From Escarpia spicata (taxonomy: Eukaryota; Annelida; Polychaeta; Sabellida; Siboglinidae): a stretch of DNA of 64,000 nt. The stretch is taken from the NCBI GenBank assembly GCA_963995525.1, contig OZ023205.1, positions 51,412,738 to 51,476,737 on the forward strand. The letters are read 5' to 3'. This document shows, one piece after another, positions 9,430-21,770 of this stretch; within the stretch, counting starts at the first letter, position 1; each line of letters starts with the position of its first letter. The translations under genes were made by a program, and so were the position numbers. Under the pieces are notes generated by a model. The model was not told where the DNA came from. It saw only the letters and a program-made list of their open reading frames with translations, and ran no database searches.

Positions 9430-9955
9430 AGTGGAGGTTTTTTCCCCTCCTAGACTACTTTCTCATGATCCGTCCCAGTTTGCCGCTCGAGGCCGTCATT
9501 CATAATGCGCCCTGCTGCTTAAGCCAGAAAAAAAGTCAGATTGAAAGTCATTGTTGCCAAGTGAAGAAACCGTCTTCAAATATGTTTTATGAACTATACC
9601 ATTCGTCCTCACTTTTATTTTAAGCTCAGAGTAATTGCTATGCGTCGAACTGTGTGTTGGAAATACACATACAAATACAGACAGTGCATGCATACGAACT
9701 GGCACACAAGTTTTCCTGAGTGTTAGCTACATAAAATAGTAAACCGTTCCCATGCATAATTTTTTATTATGTATCTAACGAAGCAGGAACACGCATACTA
9801 ACAACTGATTGTATAATTGACAGCGTGCACGGAATCAGATGAGGTGCTGTACGAATACTGACACAACAACATTTAATAGCGCATGGCAGCATAACATATA
9901 GTCTTGCTTATTCAACTTTGGCGACCTCATGAACTCGGCGAACCGAGTTAAATGA
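9430..9955 (+). repeat. Dispersed repeat family C, copy 1
   Basis: Matches 32,930-33,448 in the same orientation over about 520 bp (landmarks CTCGAGGCCGTCATTCATA and GCGCCCTGCTGCTTAAG). A fragment lies at 24,588-24,712. It directly follows LINE copy A but does not follow copy B, so it is a separate repeat and not the LINE's 3' part. Confidence 0.75.
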
Positions 9956-10282
9956 GTATGCACTGTATGGTTAATAGTGTCCAAACTTGTGGACGCAGGT
10001 TCCCGGCGATACTGACCATATCGTAGAAGTCGCAGCTGTGGTATTGACTCTTTCTCCGCCTATTGATGCACCCATAACTCGCACGCGGAAGGTCGAATCT
10101 GCTGCGTGCCCCATTTGTTTGGGGGACAATTTGCTGGAAGTGCCGTTGACAAGAACATGGAGAGAACCACTGTGTCCTTAGTTCACAAAGAAAGATAACA
10201 AAACTTACTGTTTCCAAACCCACAGCCTGTTTTGTGGGTTTACGTTTTTTAGCCTATAACTGCTTGATGCTCTAAAAAAAAC
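9956..10282. other. Unassigned stretch ending in a perfect hairpin
   Basis: No recognised gene. At 10,216-10,241 the arms AAACCCACA and TGTGGGTTT flank an 8-base loop. The loop and flank are unlike the histone 3' stem-loop, so no role is assigned. Confidence 0.4.
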
Positions 10283-10396
10283 TTCCAACCACAACCCCCT
10301 CCTTGAGGCTTACCAATCAGTTCCAACCACAACCCCCTTCTCGAGGCTCACCAAGCAGTTCCAACCACAACCCCCTCCCTGAGGCTCACCAAAAAG
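10283..10396 (+). repeat. Three tandem 38-bp units
   Basis: Units start at 10,283, 10,321 and 10,359, each beginning TTCCAACCACAACCCCC and ending in a CACCAA-like sequence. Only a few substitutions separate them. Confidence 0.9.
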
Positions 10397-10450
10397 TTCA
10401 AACTAAAAAAAGTGAGATTTCTCCGGCAAACAAAACTTTAAACCGCAGAC

Positions 10451-10514
10451 GGGGGTACGTGTTCGCCCTATGAACCCCATACGGGGGTACGTGTTCGCCC
10501 TATGAACCCCCTGC
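10451..10514 (+). repeat. Two tandem 32-bp units
   Basis: GGGGGTACGTGTTCGCCCTA repeats at 10,451 and 10,483, each followed by TGAACCCC. The two units are nearly identical and therefore recent. Confidence 0.85.
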
Positions 10515-11679
10515 CTGCAGACATGGTGTCAAGTATGTGGCGTCCAATACAAAAATGGATCAATAAACAGTACACATCGGGATATATGGCGTTTACTTAT
10601 CCCAGTTGAGAAGTCAATCCGATGAGGACCAGGAAAATTACACCATAGGATGAAATATTTTATAGAAACGCCCATTACGTTATATCAATGTTTATTAATT
10701 GTAATATTTTGTATTCATTATATCTTATATATAGTATTCGCATAATACGAAAATAGATTTTCGTGAATGGTATTTCATAAATGCATGTTATACGTAAGAA
10801 AAGAGGTGTCAACACGACGCCATAAAGGCCTAATACTGGGCGAATTGCTTTTTTCTGTGCGCGTAACATTGGGGCAATACACCTATGTATGATATTTTTA
10901 AAGAACGCATATAACTTACAAAATTATTGTAATCAAACTTGTAATGCAATGTGTTTTAATACGGTGTAACTTGCTCTTTTTGTGTGTAATGTAATGTAAT
11001 ACGTGTAATGTGTCTGCTATGATAACGGATGGTTTGGAAGTAGTTATTGTGTCGATAAGAAGGAGCAAATGAGGCAAAGTTATTCATACCACTTCGGTAT
11101 TGCCGTTATCATCGCTGTCAATTCTTTATTGCTATTGTCGTTATCATCGTCATCAATATTTTATAGCTATTGTCGTTATCATTACTACATCGTTTTCTTC
11201 GTTATCAGTACTACATCGGTATTGCCGTTATCATCGTTATCAATATTATCACTACTGCTAACGATATTGTTATCACTTTTTATCGCCGTGACAATTACCT
11301 CTTATTGGTGTTTGTTTTATCGTTTACTTGTTCGTAGCGTCGTAGTCGTTATTATCATTATCATCAATCTAATTCATGCTAACATCGTATATACCGTGTA
11401 CTAGCAAAGTCACCAATCTTCCGGATGTCGCTACATGTACGTAGATGCAGAAGTCGATTTCCCGGAGTATTCCTAAATGACATTTGTTATGACGTAAATA
11501 TGAAACAGCTTCGTTCACGTTAACGCAAGTTAAATCAAACGTTATGAACAATCGATTTACTTTATGAATAATTTTTGATACCAGCCCATCCAACGTTCGA
11601 TATGAACCCGAAAACCTTATGTAACGGTGAATTTCGAAGATACAGCTTGTCTTTCTGAGGAACGTAGATTATTCCGTGA

Positions 11680-11680
<1 letters not shown>
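10515..11680. other. No recognised gene; ATT/ATC-rich stretch
   Basis: 11,095-11,390 is an imperfect TTATC/ATCGTT trinucleotide-like tract that yields a serine/leucine-rich chance frame. Nothing else recognised. Confidence 0.4.
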
Positions 11681-11681
<1 letters not shown>

Positions 11682-11736
<55 letters not shown>

Positions 11737-11762
11737 TGCGTGCGTGCGTGCGTGCGTGCGTT
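11682..11762. repeat. (GT)n followed by (GTGC)n microsatellite
   Basis: A GT run of about 50 bp passes into TGCG tetranucleotides and then a CTT/TTC-rich tract to about 11,860. Confidence 0.95.
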
Positions 11763-11889
11763 CATTCGTGCGCTTCTTTTTTTCCTCTCCTTCTTCCTTC
11801 TTCCTCTCGTTCTTCCTCTCCTTCATTAATTTCTTCGTCTTCCTCGTGTTCTTCTTCCTCTCAACACTGAAAAGGCTTGAATAAAACAA

Positions 11890-13795
11890 ATATAATTACC
11901 TTTGGGAGTGTACATGTGGCACAGAATCCTTATTCTCAGTTCTTTACGGCGACTAATAAACTGAAGAATATAAATTAATTTGCAAACGTAAAATTAACTA
12001 AACTTTCCTTATTAATAAATAATTAGTTACTCAAATTGAAGTAACTTCAAGAATACATTTTTATGTTTACCAGGCAATGATGGTCGCAGCATTTGGAACA
12101 GTTGCTAGGTCTAGTGTTCCCCCAGATCCACTGTTAAATTATTAACACGCCGAATGTATATGGGCAAACATTCTTTGATTGGCAAACTGAAAAAAGTATG
12201 TCTTCCGACTTTGATATGCTCTAGACACCACATAAATGACCGTATAGCCATAATTGAAAGTGCTGGACAAATTAAGTCCAATTATCTGGTTGCATCATGC
12301 TCACTCTGCCTCAAAGGTCCAATAGTTTGTTTAGATGTAGATGAGAAGTATCCTAGAAACCTACGTTGCCTGTGTCTTTCGGAAGAAACACCACAAGCCA
12401 TTGGTGTCTATTCCAGGGGAAGTTAAAGATCCCACGCAGGGAATTGGAAAAACCTGTCATGGACTCACTGAGCAGAGGTCTCGTTCTCAAAAACCTATAA
12501 GACAGAATAATCAACAAAATGATGCTAGTCGTATAATGGAAGAAGAAAATGCGTGTCTATTGTGATTGTTGATTTCTTCACATCACTGATTTGAGCTATC
12601 ATCCATGTCTTTAAAACATTCTTTTTGCGTTTGTTTTTCAGAAAATACATGACATTGTAACATGTATACATTCAATCACAAATATTTTGAAAATATTGCT
12701 TTGAGGGAAACATTTATCTTGTCCACAAATTTGCTCTTTATTACGACATCCAAGAATTAAAAAATCAAACAGATCAAGAACCCTGGTATTAGGAGGACGT
12801 CGTGTTCTCATGATACCGGATACTTCTATACTACTTCCTACCAAAACACCATCCAACTTGTTCGAAATCACATAAGTATTGTCCCTTTTTAAAGAATGTT
12901 TATTACGACATCCGGTTAATCTATGTATTACTGACTTTTTGCTTACGAGTACAAGTTAGATTATGCTATCAGAATAACACAAATTATCCCACATGTGTAT
13001 TATTAATTATGACCATTAGCCCAGCAATGTGAGAAAAACACTGCAATTTTGTTATTCCATTTATCACGACATCCATACCTTGTAGAAGACTCATTTATGT
13101 GGTAATATGGGATCTGATGGCACATTTGTAAGTCTGTTAGATGTACCTATTTACTGTAGTAGTTGTGATTATAAATAATCACCAGTTTACTGTCAGTGAT
13201 TTTTTGAAGTAAGATATCAATGTCTTTTCAAATAAATATTGTACATATAAGTAATTTACTATTATTCTTTTTTAAATATGCATTGATGTAGAAAATGTCC
13301 TATCCTATTATGATAGTGTTATACATTTGGAATATTAGCATACGGGCCCGTAGTAACATGCACCAACGTACGGATGTCATAATATGTTTTTATTTATAAT
13401 GGAAATATATAAATATATACGACTAGTCTTCGCACATTAATTGCAGCGTGGCTGAATGCTTCCCAGAGGAGTCGAGTTGGTGTTCAATTGAACAGGTCTG
13501 CCAGAGCATAAATTCTGGTCTTTTTGTATGTACATACCGATTTCTGCAATTCCCTGAAAAAATAGTTCTTCATATGGCATTAAGCCATAATTTATGTCTG
13601 TCTCGGTAGCAAGGGTGTGTGCCTTTGGGTATTCTGTAGAATTCTAGGGTGCGTGTTAGAACGATCCTCACACCCGACAACGCAACACGTAGATGCCATG
13701 ACGACGCAAACACCCATGATACTACCTTGTGTATGCTTCTTCCTGCCGCCAGTATGCGCGCAGCCAGATTAAATTTATGCGCTGACAGCAGATGA
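11890..13795. other. No recognised gene; triplicated TTTATYACGACATCC motif
   Basis: The 15-mer TTTATTACGACATCC occurs near 12,737 and 12,899, with a TTTATCACGACATCC variant near 13,067, at roughly 160-170 bp spacing. Surrounding sequence is weakly similar, suggesting a very old tandem repeat. A short open frame at 12,154-12,426 has no recognisable domain. Confidence 0.4.
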
Positions 13796-13909
13796 CACAC
13801 ACACGCACGCACCCATGCACGTACGCACGTACACGCACACGTACACGTACGTACGTATATAATGCTACCTTGATAATTGTCTAGCGATGTTAACGCGATT
13901 TTTTTTTAA

Positions 13910-14520
13910 TTGTAAACTCTTTGTAATGTATGCTATTATTAAGTAATCCAGTTAATGTGATTATTTTATGTAATTATATGCCTTTATTTCATTAGAATTA
14001 TGTTTTATTAATCACTAATGACCCTAGCAATACATCAATCAAATAACTCCGCGTACGCTCCTCCGCCTTCACGGTCTTTAATAGGCATGCTCATGAAAAT
14101 TTCGGGACTGTCCGTTAGACGTCGATTAGCTACACCGAATTAATAGATGCAAGAAAAACGTCATCAACATGTGTTTGTTTGGATTAGCTACCGCCATGCG
14201 AATGAGTCGTGACCAATAAAATTATCAAAAGGAACCGTGGACCAGCTGCTGGTTATGTCACCGATTCAGCAAAGAAAAGAAGGAAAATATATGGAATAAA
14301 CGGAGAATGAACATACCGACAGCTGATGACAGACGGATTTAGCTCTCCACGCACGAAGCCGTCGGATGACATTGATGACATACTGAATGATTGGCGTTGT
14401 TTTCGTTAGAATATAAAAGCATACGAAATCTCACCTATGATACTATCATGTTCCCTTTTCACTACGTACATCTGGCTCTACATTTTAAAGTTTAATTTTA
14501 ATGAAACGTTTAGATAAATA
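13910..14520 (+). repeat. Duplicated segment S, copy 1, left block
   Basis: Matches 53,873-54,520 in the same orientation (for example CATTAGAATTATGTTTTATT and TAATGAAACGTTTAGATAA). Together with 15,328-16,153, which matches 56,029-57,196, it shows that two blocks recur in the same order. The match includes the last codons and stop of the adjoining L2-type ORF (minus strand), so the block may be that LINE's 3' UTR. Confidence 0.8.
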
Positions 14521-15310
14521 TTTTCAGGTCTCTACTAAAATGTCCAGCGTCACGTTGGCTTCTTAGCTCCAGTGGGAGAGAATTGCAGAGAGTGAGACCT
14601 GCACTTGAAGATGCGCGTCGGCCGTACCGTTCCAGGTAAACTCTAGGAACAACCATGAGAAATTGGTCGGCCAAGCGAAGAGCACGACAGGGAACATATG
14701 TACATATACGGTCGGCAAGGTACTGTGGAATGTTTTCATACACAGCGCCATGCATCAAGGTCAACAGTTTAAATTGAATTCGCTGCGCCACAGGTAGCCA
14801 ATGCAGCTGCCGTAGTGCCGCCGTCATGCTGTGTTGGTCACGTAAGCAGAGGACGACACGCGCAGCTGATCGTTGGACCATCTCTAGTCGGTGCAAGAAG
14901 GTTCCAGTAATGCCGTACAGGGCCGCGTTTCCGAAGTCAAGTCGCGACGTGACTAGCGTGTGTACAAGCGACTTGCACGCTGAAAGCGGGAGAGATTATT
15001 GTATTCGCGATATGCCACATAGTTGGGCGTAGGCAGCCCGACAGGTACGGCTAATGTGTGCGGCCATCGACATCGTGAAGTCGAGCTGTACTCCAAGGTC
15101 ACGTATATGTTGGCGGAAGTGCTGACGTTGCAACCGCAGACGTCGATGGGAAGAGGCGGTGGCTGTGGAACACGATTTTTTGGTGCTGCAAACAGTATCG
15201 CCTCTGTCTTCGCCTCGTTCAAAAGCAGGTACTGCGACGCTAGCCATGCTTTCACGTCTGTCACACAACGGGATATCCGGTCGGCGGCAGACGCAGAATC
15301 GTTTCGCGGA
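14510..15310 (-). pseudogene. L2-type LINE reverse transcriptase, C-terminal remnant
   Basis: Minus-strand frames, disrupted near 14,900-15,250, carry the post-catalytic part of a CR1/L2-group RT. In order they are DVKAWLASQYLLLNEAKTEA, then DLGVQLDFTMSMAAHISRTC, then RLEMVQRSAARVVLCLRDQ and LRQLHWLPVAQRIQFKLLTL. The end reads PLELRSQRDAGHFSRDLKIF before a stop at 14,510. This is the family's characteristic thumb and tail (LNSDKTE, LGV, QRVQNAAAR, LHWLPV, LWNSLP). The catalytic YADD part is absent, so it is a 5'-truncated, frame-broken copy. Confidence 0.8.
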
Positions 15311-15327
15311 AAATCGAAACGTATGGG

Positions 15328-16153
15328 CCATTCTTGCGAAAATTGTAGAGTAGCGGCGAAAGTAACATGTCAAAAACAAATTAGAGTGGAGATCTGATAA
15401 TGTCCAAAGTTCGTGCATCACAAAATTCCGCGGCAAAACTGTATTATGTACTTTTTAACAAATCTAAAACTTGTACATTGAATGATGACATGCCAGCCAT
15501 GTTTATTAACAATCGTAGCTGTAGCATTAGAAACAATCTCACATTTTCATGTTTCCGTTCAAATAAGTGGGGAAACGGGGACTTTTCAAAAAACGGCTGA
15601 CTGTAAAGGCAAAACCCGTAGATACACACACCTAACTCGCACCGACTGCTGCCGTCGCCGTCGCCATCGCCGTCGCCGTCGCCCCCGTGCGGGCAGTCAG
15701 CTTGATGGGACTGGCTCATTGTACTTAATCAAAAAGTTATCCGAATAAAAATATATAACACATATAAATAAACAATGCATAAGCTTCGAGCATTGTTAAA
15801 AGTAGCTGTCAATATACATTATGTCTACGAATTGCTGATTTAAAAAGCCCTTGCTTACAACAACTCACCTCGAAATCTAACATGCTGACTGTTTGTGACG
15901 TCACCAGTCTCTATGTGTTTCACTGCGGGGGCATGAATATTCATTATATTCGGGCTGCATAATTAATCATCCACGTGGTAGCAAGCTCAAAATTATTCGC
16001 TTAAACACAATTATTTATCGGCTTTTCGCAGATAACACAAAAATTATGCATAAACATGCAAGACGTAAGTAGCAGAGAAAGTACATATGGGAAATTATCA
16101 CGTTTTGATACAGTATATCTCGAATGTATATTAGCTTACAACGAATCGCTTTA
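15328..16153 (+). repeat. Duplicated segment S, copy 1, right block
   Basis: Matches 56,029-57,196 in the same orientation with several indels (GTGCATCACAAAATTCCG, TGAATGATGACATGCCAGCC and ATTAATCATCCACGTGG are shared). It carries, on the minus strand, two small exon-like blocks, broken in this copy. The right edge abuts a GT microsatellite at about 16,170. Confidence 0.85.
15560..15883 (-). pseudogene. Broken copy of a two-exon gene fragment (MLDFE start)
   Basis: Minus-strand ATG at 15,883 gives MLDFE and a donor GAG/GTGAGT at 15,869. The acceptor GCCTTTACAG lies at 15,601 and the second exon starts at 15,600. Relative to the copy at 56,379-56,435, one extra T in the poly-T run of the second exon shifts the frame and brings a TGA at once. 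A GGCGAC-type repeat (15,652-15,685) has also expanded in the intron. Confidence 0.5.
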
Positions 16154-16167
16154 ATGAATCAACTGCA

Positions 16168-16390
<223 letters not shown>

Positions 16391-16399
16391 TTTTAGGAA

Positions 16400-17285
16400 A
16401 ATGTGTGTACTGGGCTCAAGTATCCTCTGTTAAGGATTTGGAACATGAACGAAGACCCTAATGCAGACCCTAGGTGGCGAATGTGAACCCTAAACCCAGA
16501 CATCTGATAAAATCAGTATAGTCCTTTCGGGTAGATGGTCTTCTCTGCAAAACAATTTTGGTAAATTTAACCTAAAAAAGAAAAACATATGTGATTAATG
16601 GTACATCTAAATAACGACTATCGGTCTACAACGGAGACTAGAATGCGTGATTATCCAGTCATGGCACAAGGATGCATTCACCCGTTACATTCCCATGCCA
16701 CTGAACATTAAACAATGACCAATTGGACAAGGCTGAGGATAGTAACTGGGGGGTACCCTCCTCTGCCCTGTTAAATAACATAGATGAATACATTTTTTTT
16801 AAACAAACATACAATCACAGAGGGTTCGCTACAAGATAGAAAGAGTATTTGCGACACGATGGTGTTCATCTGAAGGGGGACGATGCTGTATTTTATAAAT
16901 CATACGGTGGCCGTACGAAGGTATGCGCTGAAACTAAAGTAAACACGGGATTGCGAAGTTGTGGTGCCGTCCACAGAGCCGCTACTGCTGACCACCCCAC
17001 ACCTCCACAAACAAGTGTCCTGTTATTAATAATTAATACATGTGTATTCAGTGATTATTTCGGACGGTAAAACTGTAAAAACAAAATAAGCCATCCAATT
17101 GTGCATTAAATATATCTATCCTATCATAGTTGTACAGGAGACGGAAACATGAGAAGCCGTACGAGCCAGCACTGCTGCAACCCGACAACCCCGCATGCCG
17201 CTTAATCCCCCTAACAACTACACAAATGCACTAACACTACGACGTCTCACAGTGTCCTAAGCGCTAAGGTCATTGTTCTGTAGAA
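16400..17285. other. No recognised gene
   Basis: Unassigned sequence between the GT array and the Penelope-like element. No domain or repeat match seen. Confidence 0.4.
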
Positions 17286-17289
17286 GTCC

Positions 17290-19078
17290 ATTGTTCATTG
17301 TAATTTGGTGGCCACCAGCATATCTTTCAGATTCTTGTTCTTTGAGAATGCTGTTATAAATCTCGGCGTGTATATTTCTGGATACGCGGTTTGTAGCAGT
17401 TTATAGGTGGCTTTGGCTAGTTTAGCAATTGTTCGTCCCTGGTGGGAGAAGCGAATCACAAAAGGTATACTATCAAAAGAGTCCTCTCTAACACTCAGTC
17501 CCCCTGGCTGCATAGTTTTAAGTCTTGTAATCCATTTTTATTCACAATTTCGTCTGTAAATGGTTTCCAGTGAGGCGACGTCAGAAAATGGTCCTGATTC
17601 CAAGATTGTAATATGCAAATCGGATATTGAGTGACCGGCTGCGTTAAAATGCTTGGCCACTTGTGTGTCGTTGTGATGTCGTATGTCCGATCTGTGATTA
17701 TTTAGACGTTCGGAGTTGATTGCCATTCTCACCCACGTATCTTGCGGGGCAGGCGTTGCAGGTAATTAGGTAAACCACGCTCGATGTACCGAAATTGTTG
17801 ATTTTGTCCTGTGGTGGTCTCCTTGTGTTGTTAATAGGTGTGAAGTCTACAAATACCGTACAGGCTAGAAAGTTTTACACCTGACCTTTCACGGCCTGTT
17901 CTTTCCTGTTCTGTTTTTAATGTCCGCTAGGGTACTGCTTTTAATGTGCCTTAAAAACGCGATGTATAATTCCTTTGCCTCAGGCTGTGAAAAACTGTTT
18001 GTACGGCTCCCTCAAAGTCTGATTTATTGTTGCAAATCCTGTGAAAGCGTAATAGTTGCGACTTGAGGATACCAAAGAAGGTATGTTTCGAGTGGAACGA
18101 GTCTTTGTACAGTAATTGATGTGTATCTGTTGGTTTAAAGTAAACCTTGCTGTCAAGATGCCCCGTCTAATTAAACCGTTCGCCATTAAAAATTGTAGTG
18201 TCCAAGAAATCTAAATTGAGTGTTTACTCGTAACTGACGTTACTTTTAAGCAATTTTGATGGCTATTTAGTATGTCCAAGAAAACTAGAAATTCATCATT
18301 CCCATGTGTCCAGATTCCGAAAATATCGTCAAAATATCGTAAATAGATTAATGGTAATTTGTTGCATTTCCTTAGTGCTTGTTTCTCCCACTCAACCATA
18401 AAAAGATTGGCATAGTTGGGGGCAAATCGTTTCCCCGTTGCAGTGCCAAAAATGTGAAGGTACCAGTTTGATCGGAATAAAAAGTCGTCGTGTTCTAAGG
18501 AAATTTTAAGTAGTTCTAAAATGTCTGCGTCTGGGCGGTCAAAATCCGGGTTTCGTAAAAAAAAAGCCTGTCTTACTGCTTCAGTCTACAGGCTTTCTAC
18601 ATCCATGGAGAACAGTAGCGCATCACTAGGAATTTCGATTTTTGTCATTTTATCAATGAAGTATGTAATGTTTTTAACTAACATACGAAGCATGTGTTAC
18701 TGCCAATGGGGCTAAAAATAGTCAATGTACTCAGCTATTTGATATGATTCGCTGTTGCAATCGGATATGATCGGTCGTCCTGGAGGCATTTGAGGCTGAG
18801 GCCATTTATCTTTAGCCTTATGAATCTTGGGTAATAGATAGAGTAGACGTGGTCGAGGTGTAACGGTGGGTCTAAATAATCTCGTAGCTTCTTGGATATA
18901 TGTAACCTGTTTGTCGTAATCTGTCTAATGTTGCTGAAATGCGGACTGCGGACTGCGACTTGTGGATAGACCGGTGTGTCTAGTTTAGTATAATGTTTTT
19001 GTTCGCAAAATGTCGATTCGCCTCTGCGACATAGTTTTCTTTAGACACGATTACTGTGGCCGAGCCTTTATCAGCAGG
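17290..19078 (-). mobile_element. Penelope-like element (RT plus GIY-YIG endonuclease), broken
   Basis: Read on the minus strand from 19,078: PADKGSATVIVSKENY (start of the RT region), LYLLPKIHKA, PPGRPIISDCNSESYQIAEY, then GTATGKRFAPNYANLFM. The catalytic motif YLRYFDDIFGIWTHG follows near 18,340. These are the hallmark boxes of Penelope-group RTs. From about 17,790, VVYLITCNACPARYVGE, then NNHRSDIRHH, VAKHFNAAGHS and KWITRLKTMQPGGLS form a GIY-YIG endonuclease. A module IPFVIRFSHQGRTIAKL ... SKNKNLKDMLVATKL follows at 17,510-17,296. Several frameshifts and stops make it inactive. Its 5' end is cut off directly at a GTAC/GTAT microsatellite. Confidence 0.88.
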
Positions 19079-19232
19079 TGCGTGTACGTACGTGTGTACG
19101 TGTGTACGTGCGTACGTATGTACGTATGTACGTATGTCTGTATGTATGTATGTATGTACGTATGTACGTATGTACGTATGTATGTATGTAAGTACGTATG
19201 TGTGTATGTACGTATGCATGTATGTATGTATG
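19079..19232. repeat. GTAC/GTAT tetranucleotide array
   Basis: About 150 bp of mixed GTAC, GTAT and GTGT units lies exactly between the truncated start of the Penelope-like element and module M. Confidence 0.95.
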
Positions 19233-19305
19233 AGTGGAAAATGTTAACGTTTTCTTCCTAGACGACTTGCAACTCGGACGCCATACTCTGAGCGAATAAT
19301 CTACG
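19233..19305 (+). repeat. Microsatellite-associated module M, copy 1
   Basis: The module reads AAATGTTAACGTTTTCTTCC, then TAGACGACTTGCA, CTCGGACGCCA and, further on, AATAATCTACGA. It resembles the minus strand of 36,186-36,250 and the plus strand at 23,790-23,845. Confidence 0.7.
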
Positions 19306-20084
19306 AACCATTGAAAGATAAACCATTTCTTCGAAATTCCCCGTTGGTTAACATTTCTTACCGGTGTTCGGATTCGTACTGTGTGTCAGATGGGCGGAAA
19401 TCAATTGTTCATAATGTGAATCGATTGTTCATAATGTTTTACCTTTTTTGCTAGCACAGCGATATGTTGAGAACGTATTACCTACATTGCGTCATCGCGA
19501 AAAAAACTATTTCATATTAGGCCGCAATGTGAACTTAGTTTTCGTTTGTTCCAGATCCGACCTCTAGGGACTAACAAATAAACCTTGATGATCAGAGTAC
19601 GCGGTGTGTGGCAGCTTTTAAAAATGTTTAACTCAGAATTAGTGCCAGATTAAAAGTTTAACCGATGTTTATGTTGGACAATTATATTTCGTTCACGGGG
19701 ACCAATCCCAATGATCGGTTGTGTCACCAGACGTAAAAAAAATGGCTGCCCCATGGCGAACGGAATATTCTTTTCACGACCTCAGGAAACTCAATTTCAA
19801 TGGCTTTCTATGTTACGAACACTTCCCGAATTGCACCACCCAGCCCATTACATCTCATATATGGAGTACATATCGTGAATTGCCAATATGTATGCCTGAA
19901 TTTGAACGGTGATAATCATGATCAAATACACATGTAATTTAAAATTTGCGACACGGCCATTCCCACGGCACAGTCACACCTTTAGCGTCTGATCAACAGT
20001 ATGTAGCATAAGGTTTTTGTCCAATTCAGTGTCACCTTGATATGTTGTTGTGCTTTTGTTTACTGTTTGAGGGGTTCGGTGACA

Positions 20085-20640
20085 TTTCTGTTGCACTGGC
20101 AACTACAATTGGTTGTGAAACTGGTTGGCTTGTTATAATTCTGCGTAAACGTTTTAGGTCTGAGAAAACCGATACAATACCGCATTGTCACGGAAATTCG
20201 CGATGGACGATCTTGGGAGACTCTCGGTTATAATCTAGTTTCTAGGCCAAGGACCTTCTCTGTCTCTAGTTTCTGCTCTTCTACTCTACATTGTACACAT
20301 TTGTTATTAATCAGTCATGAATAATATACATCATATTGTTGTAGTGGTCTTAACACAGCTATTGACATAGGTCAGGGTTAGGCCGGTTTATTGTGGTTGA
20401 AGCAATATAGCACCGTTGCGTGTCCTAAGTTCGTACATCGCCCAATTAAGTGTCCCTTTGGTCAAATGTCGTTTTCTTCTTCCGTTCGACCTTTTCGATG
20501 AAAGTTTATGTTGAACTGGCAGCTACAGTTAATAACAGAAAATGTTGGTTGGCATGTCACCATTCAATATAAACGGTTTAGATTTGAGAAAACAAAACAT
20601 TACGCCATTGCCACGGAATTTTGCGACGAACGAACTTGAA
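20085..20640 (+). repeat. Diverged direct repeat, about 135 bp, two copies
   Basis: 20,085-20,222 and 20,507-20,640 share the same order of words (TGTTG-ACTGGCA-CTACA, GGTTGGC-TGT, AAACG-TTTAG-T-TGAGAAAAC, CA-TG-CACGGAA-TT-GCGA). Probably an old tandem duplication. Confidence 0.6.
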
Positions 20641-21277
20641 CCACTAGTGTACTAGTGTCGTAGCGCTAAATGGGTTACGCATCTGTATTTTTGTATTGGT
20701 TTTCTTATTTAAGTCACACCCTTTCACATCCACCAGATTCGTGGATTGACCGGGTCGAAATAGTTGTTTGTATGGACCAGCAAAATCGAATCAAGTCAGT
20801 GCAACAAGATGCAGTCTTCTGCTTTGTTTCGTCATCACCATGACATTATGTCAATAATGTCGCATTCATGCTGCCTAAATAAGTGCCGTGTGGTTCCAAA
20901 CTAAGACTTTCAAGCGCTTAACTGCATTTATCTTCCCCGGTGATCATTTGATGGACGTTATCACACGACAACCTCTCCACCAAGTGCTTGTCTGACCTCC
21001 CCTTCTTTAAATAACATCTTCCTAGTTGCAAGCTGCAAATGTGTCTGAGCGTTGTAAATTAAAGGGGCACGAAATTGGGCAGGTTAATCTTTGTATTTGC
21101 CAATTTTAGGTTGATTACTAGGAATATGAGTGTCAGTTTATACCTGGTATCTCATTCTTGTTGACAGGCAACACTATGCACTAACACGTTTGCTGTACTT
21201 TGCACATTATCGTTGATGCCAAGTGAAGGAATGCCTGTTCAAAAGTTGGCATCTGTCAAACGACGCCATTTGCCAGT

Positions 21278-21770
21278 CTAGAAATACACATTTTCGGCAA
21301 TGCGAAGCTCAAAGCCAAGATCTTTGGAAAACATATAGGCCATAATCACTCCCTCACTCACTGTTACTGAATGCTGTTGCAGCTCTGCATCTTGTTGAAC
21401 TCCGGGCGTTGTATTTAATATATTCAAGCGTTGATCATACAATGCAGCACGTTGGCTTGACTTGAGTATTTTTAGCGTAGGTCCTAGGATGAACTCAACA
21501 GGTATATTACCGTCAGTGAACACAACTTTGTCGATGTCCAGTTCCAGGTTTTCATGATAATGACTCCGTGTACAATGTTTTGTATCAACGGCACGGTGAT
21601 GCAATCTGCGACGTGTTTTAAGTATATAAGGCACATAAATATCGTTTTCCCCGGTACGATGACAACGTTCATTTTGGCGTGGACATGGCCACTTTGTCTT
21701 TGAGCGTCATGCGACGTAATCATGGATTCTGGTTGGTCTACTAAATTACTTGTGTGCCAACAAAACACGA
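21278..21770 (-). pseudogene. Unrecognised frame-broken coding remnant
   Basis: Two overlapping minus-strand frames share a plausible single original: HVHAKMNVVIVPG in one, YILKTRRRLHHRAVDTKHCT in the next and ELDIDKVVFTDGNIPVEFI after it. The composition looks coding-like and lies inside the inverted-repeat unit. I do not recognise a family and assign no function. Confidence 0.3.

Noticed and set aside
10216..10241. Histone 3' stem-loop or bacterial-type terminator
   Set aside because: Stem and loop do not match the histone consensus, there is no histone gene nearby, and Rho-independent terminators do not apply.
11069..11404. 111-residue Ser/Leu-rich membrane-like protein
   Set aside because: It arises from an imperfect TTATC/ATCGTT repeat; no start context, splice signals or conservation.
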